This document shows, one piece after another, positions 34,783 to 47,558 of a stretch of DNA of 64,000 nucleotides (positions are counted from its first letter, which is position 1; every line of letters begins with the position of its first letter). The notes beneath the pieces are model-generated. The model was not told the origin of the DNA and ran no database searches. It was given only the letters and a program-made list of their open reading frames with translations. Both the position numbers and the translations under genes were made by a program. The stretch spans positions 1 to 64,000 of the forward strand of contig JAKUCV010001444.1 of assembly GCA_028386065.3 (NCBI GenBank), in the 5' to 3' direction. The DNA comes from Turnera subulata (Eukaryota; Streptophyta; Magnoliopsida; Malpighiales; Passifloraceae).

Positions 34783-37700
34783 CTATCTCAATCCATCTGC
34801 GGAGCCACCGGGCGCAGTGCTTGGAGCAGTGCCACTTGTCAATGCAGCAGGAGTAGGGAAAACAACAGCATTTCCAGCAATGCCAGAGTTCGTAGTTTCC
34901 ATATTTTTTGGATCAGGACTCTTGGCTGCTAAAGAAACATTAGTATGTGAAACTGGAGATAATGCAGAAACATCCGAGTTGCGTTGCTTCTGGATAGGGT
35001 CAGCCGTGTAAGCAGCTGTCCTTAGTGCAGAAGCTGTTGAAGGATCTATATTACCTTTCAGCTGGTCAGCAGTTGTTGAATCATTTGAACCATGAAGTTG
35101 TTGCAATCTATAATCGGTTTCAGGCCTGCGACAAACCTTCCTCAGCGGCACAATTTCCTTCAAATTACAACCAAAAAGAAAACATACTTCATTATAATTC
35201 TACACTACGTCAAAATGCCTTGCCGGGTGAATCCTATATAATGCTTGCTGGGTGAATCCTATACAATGGATTCCAAGGGCCTGTGCTGATTCCACATGAA
35301 GCGACAACAGCAAAAACAAAGACAAGGATATTAACACTCCGTAATCTTATATATTGACACTCCTAATTCTGAATTGAAGATGACAAAAAAGATTTTCCTT
35401 TAACTTGAGAAGAAAATAATGTAATATCTCTTAGTTACCATTTTCCCCAGAAGTAAAAAAAGAAAAAACAAAACTAAAAAACTAGGTGAAAAGTAGCCTG
35501 TACGACTTAAGCTCTATGACACAATAAGCACGTGCATCAATAAAGCATTTGACATAAAAATCTGCTCTTAAAATTTCAAAATTTCAAGCAAATGATTTGC
35601 AGTCATAGAGGGAAAGAAACCAAAATGCATATAGTAAATGGATAGCAAGGAATGAGGAATATCATCGTCATGAATAGTTAAGCAAAGAAGCGAGTACGAC
35701 CAACAATAAAAGTATAGAATAATGCAACTCGTCAACAAATTACCACTAACCAGAGGCCATGCATGTTATTTTACGACAGTTCGAGGGTTTTATATGAGGA
35801 GATGCCTTGTACGAGGAAAGGCATATATATAGACTGACATACCTCAGATTGATCATGATCGTAACGCACCAAAAACCTACAACGACAACCTCTTACATCA
35901 TGTCTTCGTCTTTGTGCATCAAGAACATGTGCATCAAAGTAAAGAGCCTGATCTTTACCTTCCTGACGTTGTAAGAGCAAAATGAACCAAACAGGTTTTA
36001 GGATTATGCAAAAGCTAGAAATTTGGGTAAATAGCATCCAGGAAAAAATGCATATATAGTCACAGCTCTGCAACTGGGGACAGCAACTTCTTTTTATCAA
36101 CAACATAGTGCCTGCACCCCTTAGCTCTAATTTTTTTAGTTCATCTATTAAGACTTTGATGTTAAACATGGGCTTACTGGGCCTACAATTGATAGATTTT
36201 TATCTGGATCTTCTGTTAATGGTTGGAAATATCAAATATGAAAAGTACAACAAGAGATGTCTACAATTTTTCGTTACTAACATTTATTGATGATGATAAT
36301 GTTAATTGTTCATTAGTAATGCAAGCAATGTATTTTTACGTTTTCCTTGAACTTATTAATTTGTATTTTATATGCTAAACCATTTAGACCACGCTTCTCC
36401 ATGCTTTAGTTTCAGTTAATCACAACTAATAATACCCCTATTAAAGCACTAATGGAAGGGATGAAAAAATCAATGTTAATACTTCCCAACTCACAAACAG
36501 GTCAAACTTGCAGGGCTATCCATGTATTTTGGCTTACATTTGCTGCCATCAGCAGGGAGAAAGGTTCTACCTGAAAACAGAGTATCAGGTCTCCTGGAAG
36601 TACGGCAATGCATTCTGATGCTTCGCAGGGTAGAGAGCGCTGCCTGATATGCTTCCGAACATTTACCCACTCATCCTCATCAGGTCCAAACCCAGCAAAA
36701 CGGACTAATACTTCCTTCAACACCACCAAATTGAAATTACAAAGATGAGAAAAGAACACTAGCTGAAAATCAAAGAAAGTTGAGCAATACAAGCCAGCAC
36801 CTAATAGCCCAAACATTAACCATACCTGCAAAAATCTAGGCAGTAGTTTAAGGATTGTACAAGTAGAAGGGAACCAAACTCAGTTAAGAATGGGGGTGCC
36901 CAATAAGTTGGTTTGTTAACTTTAGATGTTTTCTTATTAGCCAAAGAAAAACCTGAACTCAACCATTGGTCAAGTTGATTTAACAATAATAATACAATGA
37001 TTTTTTTTTAATCTGAAAGGATTATATATAATCACAACCAGAATGAGTTACATCATATTAGGGCCTCCTGCCCCAAATTACATGAATCTGTCAAAAGAAT
37101 ATTGCTAACTCTGCTAGGTGGGTTATGGAGGAAGGCAGCTAGGTTCGAGAAGCTATCGGCACAAAAATTCGCTTCCCCATATAAATGGAGAATATTCCAT
37201 ACCAGTCCCTTAACAAAAGAGATCTAAGTTTTCAGTTCCATTCCATTTCAAAGATCTCAAAAGGGCCACTTCCAGCTCAGATTTGGACACTTCAACCTCA
37301 ACAACGACAAGATGACCAGGAGCCCGAAGGATAAACATATTTAGAACAAAAACTAGAAGTTTTTCTATATGAATATGAAGAGAAATCAACCAGCCACCAA
37401 TATCACCTCTTCCACGTCCTCTCTCACCTGGCAAGTTATGTAGTGACAAAGCGCTGCAAAACTTCTAAATGAGCAAGATAAAACTTCCAAGACCAGACTA
37501 CCAAGTACTTATTGTTTCTTGGATTATCGAAGGAGAAAAATATACATCGATTCTTATATCTATAAATTTCACAAAAAGGAATTGAAGGAATTTTGTCCCC
37601 ATGAGTTGGTAGGTTAGTGGACCGACCAGGAAACTCAAAGTAACTCTACAAGATTTTTAGTGCTCAATAAACGAGTTTACACTACAAAATTATGCATCTA

Positions 37701-40700
37701 AAAGGTTCAAAGCCACGAGCATAGCACTTGTCAATTGCATGCAGGAAAAGTCTCAAAACTAGTTCTAGGCAAAATGTCAGAAACAACAATTTCAGAGAGA
37801 TCATAGAGAACTCGAAGGGAAACTCATTTCTTCCTACAATTGTCTTGCATAATTACAACTTCAAGTCACTATTACTGCAATCAGACAAAGTCAGACAATA
37901 TAAATATTTCCATTAAAAGCTCAAAGTACTCACTATTTGAACTGCTGGAAATTCAAATGTTCTTCTCATATTCGTTTATATATTTAGTTTTAAGTTATTA
38001 TGTATTTGCTTTTCCTTATAGTTAGAGGTAACTTTTAATCATTTCTCCCAACATTACACCACTTGTAGCTAAAGCTACTATAGGTAAATGGAAGATATAA
38101 TTCCTGCAATCATACAAATCCCTTCTTCACTACAGAAAGGGGTTGATTGAGATCTACTTAGAATACAGATAAAGTATTCAAAGGAAACACAGTAAGCACG
38201 AGCTCCATTATTACCGGATCACCAGTGTCCAAATGTCTATGAGATAGAAATGTTGCTACATCATACCTGTCAAAAGCATCAGCAGGTTAGATTGATTCCC
38301 CTTATATATATTTAGAGAGAGAGTGAGAGAGGGAGGGACAGAGAGTGCAGGTGGAACACAAGGAAGAAAATAGATTTCAATCATTTGTTCCCCACCAAAA
38401 TGCTGAAAAAAAACTCACCAAGCACCATCCCTTGCCGATTTAGCTTCAAATTCCATGTAAACATTTTCTGAAGTGGTTCTTGTGGCACCAGGAAGTGCTA
38501 AAAGAAACAAGAGGGAAATATATTTAAAAATGGTTACCAGAAAAAGAGGGCATTCAGGATCATGAATGTCATTTATCCATAACAATAAATAACCAGGGGT
38601 TAGAGTAGATTTTGAATCATCATCTTTTGGAAACCTTTTTCAATCATGGAATTCACAATTTATCAATCTGTTTTCCTCCACCATATGTACTTTCCAAATA
38701 AATCATGATTAACCACCCCAATCAAAAAAGAAAATGTAAATGCAAGAGACAAGCCATCAACTACATTCAATTTCCCAGCTAATAATAAATTTACACAATA
38801 ATGTTCCATCTCAAAAATAAAGTGTTCTTTCAGATATAGAAACAATGAGAGCTGCTTTAGCCTTTAGCTTGTAACTACAGATCATCTTCCATTCCCATGT
38901 TTAGAGACAAAGATGTGTTAAATAAGCTTTGATACAGGGGTCCAAAAGTTATTAAACTTATTGAGCATTTAGAGTTTCCAGGGCTATGAACATTTCCTGT
39001 CTATTAGTCAGATGTCTATTTCATTTTATCCCCTTTTTCCAATTCTTCAAAATTTTTATTCTAATTATAATTAAACTATCAACTCCTAGCATATTCATTC
39101 TCTTATTATTTCTAGATTTCTCTAGATTTCACAATTTATATATTTAAGATCGATATGATAATTTTCTGGCCAAAACAGTTCCTGAAGAGAGCAGAACTTG
39201 CAACTCAACTAAAAGGGGCTAACAGAAAGGCTGGATTGTTACAAGGTTCTTGCTTTATCTATTTAGAAATGAATCGCGTGTCTAAAACTTTTAAAAATCT
39301 CAACCAACCTTGTTCGGCTGCTGTCTTACCTAGAAACAACACGTAGCTTTATATACAGGAAACTGCTTCAAATGATAAAATCTTACCCACCCTTAGGTCG
39401 AAAAGAATTTGGTAGAGAGAATTAACCCATCCTATAGCTCAAGGCTCAAGAAACCTCTCAAAAAGAAAAAAGAGAAATAAACATGAGCATTTTCTATGTG
39501 CGCAAAGGGGTTGGCTGTTGAAGGTGGCTTATGCCACATCAAGGCGACCCCATTCCAGAATGAAGCACTCAGATCTCTATATCATCAAGTGCAACTTTTT
39601 GGTGCAAATTAAATTACGTAGCATGAACTATCTTTCCCGAACAGAAATTGTTTGTATATAGATGTAATGCCTACCAATAGCGGGTTTGAATTGGCAGGCA
39701 AATATAAGTTGATGGAGTTTAAAAAAATTGAAGTTGTCCCAACTCATATAATTATGTATGCAAGTAGCTCCTTCCATGAGTGGTCATAATAATCACTTAA
39801 ACTGCACTTTTCCAGCAACCAAATGTAATATTTGTAATGATGAAATTCTATAAACTATTTATCCTTGAAAGTGTAAACAAAGGCAGCAACCACAAAACCT
39901 TCCAATCTTCTGTCTACTGTAAGGAACCTCAAAACAAGAGAGGAAAGAAAGAATCAGAAATTCAGGACTGATTCTACCTGATGCAGCAGGTAAAGTGGCA
40001 GGAGCAGAAGCAGGTATGGATTGTGACACACTTCTCATTGGGGTTGAATCGTCTCGCACCATAGGAGAAACATTTAATTTCAGAGGAGCCTTGTTGGATT
40101 TCGCCCTTATCGCATATCGTTTATTTTGGAACCAATTCCAAACCTAAAACACTTTGCATCCAGTTCAAAACTGAATAAATAAGAAAACACAGAAACAGCG
40201 AGAGAAGGAACAGCAACAAAGCTATACCTGCTTCATTTGAACAACAATCTTCCCTTTTCGGGTTGGAGATTCACTGCAACAAGGAAAAAAAGTCATGTCT
40301 CATAACTGCTACATGCTGAAATTTGGGTGGAAAAGAAAGAAGAAAAAAAATAAGAAGACAATTAATACCTAAACTTCTCTGCAAGACTAACAAGAAGCTC
40401 CCGAGCTGGCATTGCATTATGATGCTCTTGCAAGATAGCCTCCATTTCCACCACCTAAAGAAAAAGGAATTGGTGAGATGCTGGAATCTAGAATACAAAG
40501 CACATTGTAAAACGGCCAAAACAAGAGTAAAGCAATAAGTAGTATTCGAAACCCTAATAAGCAAAGGACCAACCAAGCTTAAAGAAGCTAATTCCATACC
40601 AACAACAACAACGTAGAGTAATTATATGGATTACAAATAAGACAGTGGAAAAGAGAATAGTGGAAGAAGGAAGAAAAACAAAAACGAGGGAAGCGAAGCA

Positions 40701-40786
40701 GATTATATAAATATGTAAAAAAAAAAAAATACCTCATTGGGCATGAAGCGAAAGGCAGGGCCGCCGTTGCTGGGAGGTCGACCCAT
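34783..40786 (-). CDS. SHH2: SAWADEE homeodomain protein, SHH2-like
   Basis: Nine exons on the minus strand: 40786-40733, 40454-40369, 40273-40228, 40143-39978, 38497-38419, 38266-38215, 36714-36571, 35962-35843, 35157-34783. All introns are GT..AG with consistent phases, giving 373 residues. An N-terminal homeodomain spans about residues 10-75, with the recognition helix VWNWFQNKR at 63-71. A SAWADEE domain spans about 120-260: [18 protein letters not shown] near 131, [17 protein letters not shown] near 165, and a Cys/His segment [13 protein letters not shown] near 230-243. A Ser/Thr/Ala-rich tail follows. Arabidopsis SHH1 reads H3K9 methylation through this tudor-like, zinc-binding domain and recruits Pol IV for RNA-directed DNA methylation. 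SHH2 is its paralogue. The assignment to SHH2 rather than SHH1 is from overall resemblance and is the less certain part. A LINE tail sits in intron 6. Confidence 0.93.
36998..37210 (-). mobile_element. 5'-truncated LINE 3' end in intron 6 of the SHH2-like gene
   Basis: On the minus strand the text reads [16 protein letters not shown] near 37165, the usual end of L1 RNase H (HxREANxxAD). A 3' tail follows and ends at an A-run (plus-strand T8 at about 37001-37008). This is the normal signature of a truncated L1 insertion. Confidence 0.6.
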
Positions 40787-41206
40787 GATGTGTCTGCTTC
40801 CTTTTTTCCTTTACCTTCCCTTGAAGAAGCAAGTAGTAGTAACTCTCAAATTGGGTTGTTGGGTGTGGCCGTCGCTGGTCTGAGGCGGAGCTTTTAAAAT
40901 CTCCCTTCAATCTTGCTACTCACTTACAGGAGGATGAGGGAAAAAAAAAACAAAATTAAAAAACCCGAAGGCAAAAATATATAGGTTTACTTCGAATCTC
41001 CCTCTCTCGCTTTTTGCTCCTCCACCCGACAATAACACAAATACACGCTTTTCTTTCTTTGCTTTGAGAGGGGAGGAGGGCTTTTGGGCGGGCACAAATG
41101 AGATTCGGATCCGGGTCTGATCTTTTTTCTACTGCCCCAATCACAGACCTTTCTACACCTTCGGAAAAAAAAAAAAAAAAGAATTACGGACCTTCACTCT
41201 TGGAGA
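40787..41206 (-). promoter_or_regulatory. Presumed 5' leader and promoter of the SHH2-like gene
   Basis: This is the upstream sequence of the ATG at 40786. It contains A- and T-runs (40938-40960, 41164-41180) and pyrimidine-rich stretches on the minus strand. No TATA box could be placed confidently. Confidence 0.35.
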
Positions 41207-42050
41207 GGGCTAACTCTACCGTAGCGGTCCTATAACATATTTCGAAAACTCATTTGAGTCCTAAAATCGAAAAAAGACTAATTTGAGTCCTATAACATCT
41301 AAAAAGAATATTGAGTCCCGTCCTTGTTTCCGTTATCTTTTAAATATTTTTAGTCCTTATAAGTTTCTATAGTATTATTTTAGTCCCTATAATTTTTATA
41401 AATTTTCGTTATGATCCTTTGCAAAATAATAAAAAAATATGAAAAGAATATAAAGTGAAGTAGTAAGCTAAAATTACTAAATGCTAAAATTCTAAATTCT
41501 AAACCCTAAACTCCAAAACCAAATTCTAAAATTCTCAACTTTATATCATAAATCTCTAAATTTTAAATTTTAAAAACCTTAAACACTAAACCATACATCC
41601 TAAAACCCTAAATTCTAAAACCTAAACCCTAAATTCTAATCTTTAAAAACCTTAAACCCTCAATCTTATATCCTAGACCCTAAAAACTTAAAATCTTAAA
41701 CTCTAAACCCTAAAATATTGAAACACTAAATCCTAAATACTAAACCATATACTCGGATTACCCTAAAAATTAACAAAAAGATAAAAAGTTATGGGCTAAC
41801 TCCACCGGAGGTCCTATAAGGTATCTCAAAATCTCATTTGGGTTCTAAAATCGAAAAATGACTAATTTGAGTCCTATATCGCTTAAAAAGAATACTAATT
41901 GAGTCCCGTCCTTGTTTCCTTTACAGTTTCCATTATCTTTTAAGTATTTTTAGTCCTTAGAATTTTTTATAATATTATTTTAGTCCCTATAAATTTTTAA
42001 AATTTTTGTTATGATCCTTCGCAAAATAATAAAAAAATAAGAAAAAAAGG
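41207..42050 (+). repeat. 588-bp-period repeat, 1.4 units, with telomere-like CCCTAAA-rich spacer
   Basis: A roughly 255-bp block occurs at 41207-41465 and again at 41795-42050. Shared words are GGCTAACTC, GACTAATTTGAGTCCTATA and TTGAGTCCCGTCCTTGTTTC. Between the two copies (41470-41760) lie many degenerate telomere-like heptamers such as CCCTAAA, CTAAACC and ACCTTAAAC. A third start-like sequence (GGGCTAACTT) occurs alone near 44331. The block has no TG..CA ends, so it is not an obvious LTR. Confidence 0.7.
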
Positions 42051-42069
42051 ATTCGAAACACTAAATGTA

Positions 42070-43302
42070 TATCATTACATATATTAGCATTTAGAATATA
42101 GGCCCAAAACTAGCTAAGAAGGGGTTGAATTAATTCCTAACACTTTTTTAGAAATTTTGTATAAGGGGCAGAAACCAAAATCTGGGTATTCAAGAGCACT
42201 AGAAAAGATTAAGAATGAAGAAGAGAGCAATCACACACATAGAATCAAACACAATAATTTAGAATGGTTCCCCCTAAATCCTATGGGTACATCTACTACT
42301 CAAGGCTCTCCCTTGAGATTTCCAAAATCCACTAAATGACTTCTTTCAAAGTAAAGTCCAACCTTTTACAACCAAACTTTTTCAAATGATCAAGCTCAAA
42401 CCTTTACAAGAGTTTTCCCAAGGCTCACTCTCTAACCTAGGCTTTTACTAAGACTAAACCCAAACCTTAACCCAAAGCTTTTTCAAGGATCAAGCTTCAA
42501 ACCTATTCCCTTAAGTAAAATTTTCCCAATCCAACTCAAGGAGTATTTTTCTAACAACCCAAAGAGTGACTCACTCTTTGTGAATGCAATTATGCCTAAA
42601 GATATCCCAAATATACTAAGCTCAAGAAGAAGGAATTAAAACTCCAACAATATCACTAATCAAGCTCTAATATCAAGCTCAAGAAAATAATGACCGTTGC
42701 AGCTTCTAATCCTCCACACTTCTATCCGTTTCCTTGCTGCTTCCTTTTGAATATAAGACACAGAAAACCGCTCTTTTCCCTCTTTGTAGGTAGTTGGAAG
42801 GTTTCTATTGGTTGGCGGAAGAAACTCTAAAGTTGGAAAGGACAAAGTTTTTGTTCAAGATGAGAAGTTGAAAGGGCCAAAATAACGGATAATTTAGAGC
42901 TTTTTTTGACAGATCACACAAGGTTGTTGGAGTCTCATCTTGGGATGAAGAGTCTAGACCTTCTTCTTTGTCTTTTCTCAAACTTGGATACGTACAAAGA
43001 AAACAAGTACACTGAAGAAGAAAAGAAGAAGATAAACAATGATCCATTTCAGTAAAGCATGAGCTCTTGTGAATCAGCCATTTAGACATGCAACTTCTAA
43101 AAACTCACCATTTGGATAAATGAAGGACAGGGAAAATTTTGGGCTTCCTTGAGCCCATAAGTGAAAAACCAGGCCAAAGAAATATAGCCATCATTTCAAA
43201 TCAACGCAGCCCACAAGTATATGATCTGTAAGTAAGAATTAGTTTGACTTAATCAAAACAAAAACAGTGATTATATGTTCTGGAAAAATTGCAGGAGTAA
43301 CA
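42070..43302 (-). mobile_element. 3' LTR of a SIRE/Maximus-like Ty1/copia element
   Basis: On the minus strand the LTR starts TGTTACTCCTGC at 43302. It is directly preceded by the polypurine tract AAAAAAGGGGGAGAA (plus-strand 43303-43317), so it is a 3' LTR. The left end lies around 42070-42100 and is not sharply defined. The LTR shares block order with 27031-32580. No TSD was identified. Confidence 0.6.
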
Positions 43303-44250
43303 TTCTCCCCCTTTTTTATTACATCAAAAACTTAAGTAAATAACTTATGTGTATTTTTGAAACCAAGTTGAAAATCTAAAAACAAAAGGCAGGGGAATGT
43401 GTGGGAAGAAACATTCATGATAAATAAACTGCAAGATAGCATCATAGTTAACAATAGTAAATAGTATCGTCATAGTTAAAATAGTAAATGGTATCACTTG
43501 GTTTTCTCCCCCTTTTTGACATAAATCAAGAAGTGGAAAGTCAAAAAATGGAAAGCTCCCCCTGTGAAAATGCTTAGATGCCATAAGTAGAAATACAAAT
43601 ATTCATGACAGATATCTAGACAACTTCGCACAAAATATGTACATATGCAGAAAAGACAGCACGAGCATATCCCTGCAGAAAAGACAGTGCATGCTCATCT
43701 CCCCTACTAAAAAACATGTCTACCCGGAAAAACAGGGATGTAGAACATTCATAAACAACAAATAAGGCTAGAGAAAGACATAAACCAAGGATAGATATAA
43801 GCAACTAGAATCCAAAGTGCACACATTTAAGAGCATAAGAATGATACAATAAGTAGCAATAACAACTAGATCATTAGCATCAGTTTGCATCAACAGGAAT
43901 ATTAGTAGCATGAGATTGCCTCCATTGGATAACCAAAAGAGAAAAAAAAAAACAGGAGACAGTAGCAGTAAAATAAAAGCAAAAGTAATTACTACATAAG
44001 CATGGAAATAAGGTTCAAGAACATAAAATGAGAATGAGAATGATAGTGATAATAATGCAGTGAGCTCAGAGATAGGAAGTTATGCAGTGCTATGATCTTG
44101 AGCATCTTCGAAGTGATCGGAAGGAGCCGGTGAAGATCGATCTTTAGCCGGCAAAGACACCAATGAGAGAATCTGCTCCTCAGTAGACAGAATAGGAGCA
44201 AGTTGATAGAATCTTTTCCATTAAAACTACAATAAAAACACAAAATAGGC
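43303..44250 (-). mobile_element. Non-coding 3' internal region of the same copia element
   Basis: Upstream of the polypurine tract (right of it on this map) is ATGTCAAAAAGGGGGAGAAA near 43503-43522, and another GGGGGAGC near 43557. Such repeated GGGGGAG tracts beside ATGTCAAAA are characteristic of SIRE-type elements. Further right no pol or env-like frame is readable, so the element is truncated or eroded. Confidence 0.5.
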
Positions 44251-45057
44251 AAAATATATAATTAATCCTAAATTTTTACGAAAATTAGGATTAAAATCAA
44301 TTGCAGGATATGTGTTTAAATGGGCTAACTTCTCTGGAGGATCCATATTTTATCAGCCGAAACGTAATATCTATCTCTAACCCAGAATTAATCAAATAAC
44401 AAAGGGCCAAAAATAAATAAAAAGAAATAAGCAAATAAAATACCCTTACTCTACTATTAATAAATCACAAATAAATTCAAGCCATTAATCAAATCATCTC
44501 ATCAATTAAAGACACAAACAAATTTATAATTTAAAATAATAGAATAAATCATGGGTCAAATTTGGGTGTTCACACCGCTATGTCATTAGCTCCCTTGTTG
44601 TGTACCTGGATTCTAACAGTGGAAATGATCGATGGAGAGAAAAAGAGGCAGAAGGGAGAAAATAAGAAAATGACAGAAAAAAAAAAGTAGAAAAGATGGG
44701 AAAAACGACTTATTGTCGGGCAAATAATTGTGCCTTACCGACACACAAAACGACGTAGTTTCGGACGTCTACAAGTTCATTCAACGCACCTTCTTACTTG
44801 GTCAAAACACAACGTTACTTGTGTTTTATGTTTTGGCTTCGCGAAAACTACGTAATATTGGATAAAAAGATAATCGATCTTATGTTTTGTACATAAACAT
44901 AATCTTTACTTCTAAAAAAAATATAATTTAAGAAAACTCTTTATAATCTAATAAAGTTCAAAATAAATTTCAAAAACACATTTAGTGGGAAAATGATAGA
45001 TTTTTCTTTAAAATTTTGATTAGTAAATTGTTGGAAAATAGGTAAATAAATATCTTG

Positions 45058-45106
<49 letters not shown>

Positions 45107-45400
45107 CCAAAATTTTCGTAAAGAAAAACAATATGGAAACATTTATACAGAATAAATACTTGGAACGTCGATAAGTCTTAGTATCAGAAAACAAGACCCG
45201 ATAAACCGTATAGAATTCTTGGGAACCCTGAGTGACTCTCAAAATTGGATTCAATTGTTTAATTAATCGTAGAAAATTCTGAGAGTTAATTCTAAGTGGT
45301 AGAAATTCTGAATGATAGCGGTAAAAAATTTATTAACCACTGTAAGAGGTTAGAACGACTTAGTAAAATTAGATAAATTTTAATTGGTTCATTACATGGC
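44251..45400. other. Mixed repeat debris, includes an LTR-end-like segment and (TAA)n
   Basis: (TAA)n runs from 45061 to 45106. From about 45170 to 45395 the text resembles the end of the solo LTR at 31690-31827: AACCACTGTAA..GGTTAGA..GACTTAGTAAAATTA, ending GTTCATTACA. It is probably a fragment of a related LTR. No gene is seen. Confidence 0.45.
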
Positions 45401-45627
45401 GGATTCATTCCCCATTAGAGGGAATTTTGAAAGGTGGTAGCTTTTGAGCAATTTTCTTTGATTCCTTAACAGTTGTCATTTGGTCAGGTCCCATGGAGGG
45501 GTCTTCTTCTTGAACAGTTTTAAGAGTAGCTCATTTATTGGGTGACTTTTGGGATAGAGTTACGGACATAATTCACAATCCTCGAGAATTTTTGAGTTTG
45601 GTTTTCGTCTTGGAAAAGCAATAAATC

Positions 45628-45790
45628 ATGTGTAATGTGGGATCTGGGTTGATAGCAAGGAGTGCATCCCAAAAAAATCAACCTCTGACTGGCCAAAATG
45701 GCTTTTCTTGTCTGAAATCATAATACCAAATGAATGGACAATCTCGTGAAATTGGGCCAGGAAGGTGAGACTAGCTTGAACAAAAGCTTT
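45628..45790 (-). pseudogene. Fossil fragment of caulimovirid reverse transcriptase
   Basis: About 50 codons on the minus strand match the RT segment just after the YIDD box: HSFGIMISDKKSHFGQSEVD followed by FFGMHS. They align with SYGIMLSEKK/IGQxxxDFLGM-type sequence in caulimovirids and with the copy at 13740-13810. It is much more diverged than the two RT copies at 9-14 kb, so it is a separate, probably older insertion. Confidence 0.7.
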
Positions 45791-45985
45791 AGACACTACC
45801 AAAGTGGAGTTGGTCCAAGTGATAGGTGACCTAGTTTCGCTTAGGTGAGGTCTTGGATTCGAGTCTTTGCGCATGTAGAAAATTTTCATTGGGAGACTTA
45901 TCCGCCACAACCAGATGCTCGATCCAGGTCGAATCCAAATTGGTGGGGGCAAAGCTCAGGATACCAAATGGAGAAAAAAAAAAAA
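45791..45985 (+). mobile_element. tRNA-derived SINE with poly(A) tail
   Basis: A-box-like GTTGGTCCAAGTGATAGG lies at about 45807 and B-box-like GGATTCGAGTC at 45853-45863, about 35 bases apart. A unique body and an A12 tail (45973-45984) follow. TACCAAA.TGGAG occurs at both edges (45797 and 45960) and could be the target duplication. It abuts the pararetroviral fossil. Confidence 0.6.
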
Positions 45986-47300
45986 CTTCACACACTATTC
46001 ATTTTCTTCCTTAATCTTATCTACTTGATATTCTAGAAGATTAAACACTAAGAGGAGTCAAGGGCAAAGACACACCATTGAAAAATGAAGAGGAGTTTTC
46101 AAAGTTCTCCAATGTCATTCATTAAAACCTTTTCTAAGAAAGCTTCTAGAAGACACAAGGACAAGAAAACCTTGTTTGAAGAAAAAATAAGCACTATGTA
46201 GTGTTGTTTCTAAGTCTTTTTCCCCGTATTTCAAGTCCTCTTTTGAGAAACGACTCTTCTTTTTCCAATTTCAAAATAAATCTATCAGGGCCATTCAAGA
46301 GGAATATAAAAGACCTTTTTCTATTAGAAAATAATCATCAAGGCAAGTGATTAAAAATTTAGTTAATTATGATTGAGCTTACTAATTATACTTATACATC
46401 TTAGTGAAATTTTGAATTACACTTATAAATAAAATGTAAGTCACTCTTTGTGTGATTGAAAAATTCTTTCTTAGGTGAGGTTAGGTAGATGCTTAAAGCC
46501 TTGTGTAATCAAAGCGGAAAGCTTGAGAGCAAGTTAGATTTAAAGCCTGGGCCTAAGTAAAAAATTTTAAATGAGCCTTTATAAAAGTCTGATTAGAGTT
46601 CAATCTTAAAAAAAATTGATCCTTTAAAAAAATTAAGTTTGTAATAGAATAGATAGATTAGATTTTATCATAGAACAAACCATAGATGAAGGAAACCATT
46701 CTAAATAATTTTTGTTGATTGCTTTACATTTTTGAACTCATCTTGTTTCTCATACAAATATATTTCAAACCCATCTCAACAGTTTTGGATTAAGGATTAA
46801 CCACCTAGTACATTATCAACTATATGCCTTAACGGATACAAGAAATTGAATATCTTACTATGTTAATCAAAAATTTCAAAAATCTATCTTTGGTAATCAC
46901 CCACCAAATGATATTTATTTTTTTAAAAAAAATATTATTAATATTTAATTAATTATATAAAATAATACAGAGAAATTAATGATAAAAATACATAAAAAAA
47001 ATCATAATCAATATAATTTTTTTTTAACTCTCAAGATCTTATCATCTTTAAAGAGATAATCCATATCCATATTTTTATAATTTTGTTAAGCCAAATTTGT
47101 TAAAAAAAAAAGAGGCTATAATATGAAACTAGATGTCCTGCTTGTATTCTCTTAAAGTGTCGTGCTAGGTGTCATTTCTAAAATTTGTGTTGAGATGTAT
47201 CTTGCTGTATATATAGCCTACAGATGGAAATTGTGAAACAAGCTCAGTATTATCATCTTTTGGCATCAAGACCACAAAAGTTTTGTTAATATCACCTAAA
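45986..47300. other. AT-rich intergenic DNA, nothing recognised
   Basis: No gene, RNA or structured repeat could be supported in this interval. Confidence 0.5.
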
Positions 47301-47540
47301 CTCCCCCTTGCTTAATAAATTTGTCTAGCAGAGGGTGGAAGAAGCCATTCAGACCTGGAGCCTCCTAATTCCAATAAGGGGATATAGGAGAAGAAATTAA
47401 TTGATAGTCTCGATCATCAAGTCTAGGAAAATAGCCTTTGAGTGGAAAATCCATTCTAACTTCAATGTTTGGCACACAGATTGCAAAAAAATTGAATTAC
47501 CAATGGATCATAAGAACTCTTCTCCAACTCAGGAATAGAT
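47300..47540 (-). pseudogene. Very decayed L1 RT N-terminal remnant
   Basis: The minus strand shows APGLNGFFHPLL near 47345, resembling the KAPGPDGFHPLFYQ block at the start of L1 reverse transcriptase. It is preceded by frame-broken text resembling the connector from the endonuclease. Low confidence. Confidence 0.4.
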
Positions 47541-47558
47541 ATAAAATATTTAAGACAA

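Noticed and set aside
41207..42050. TRIM retrotransposon (short LTRs around a small core)
   Set aside because: The repeated blocks lack TG..CA ends, and no primer-binding site, polypurine tract or target duplication is visible.
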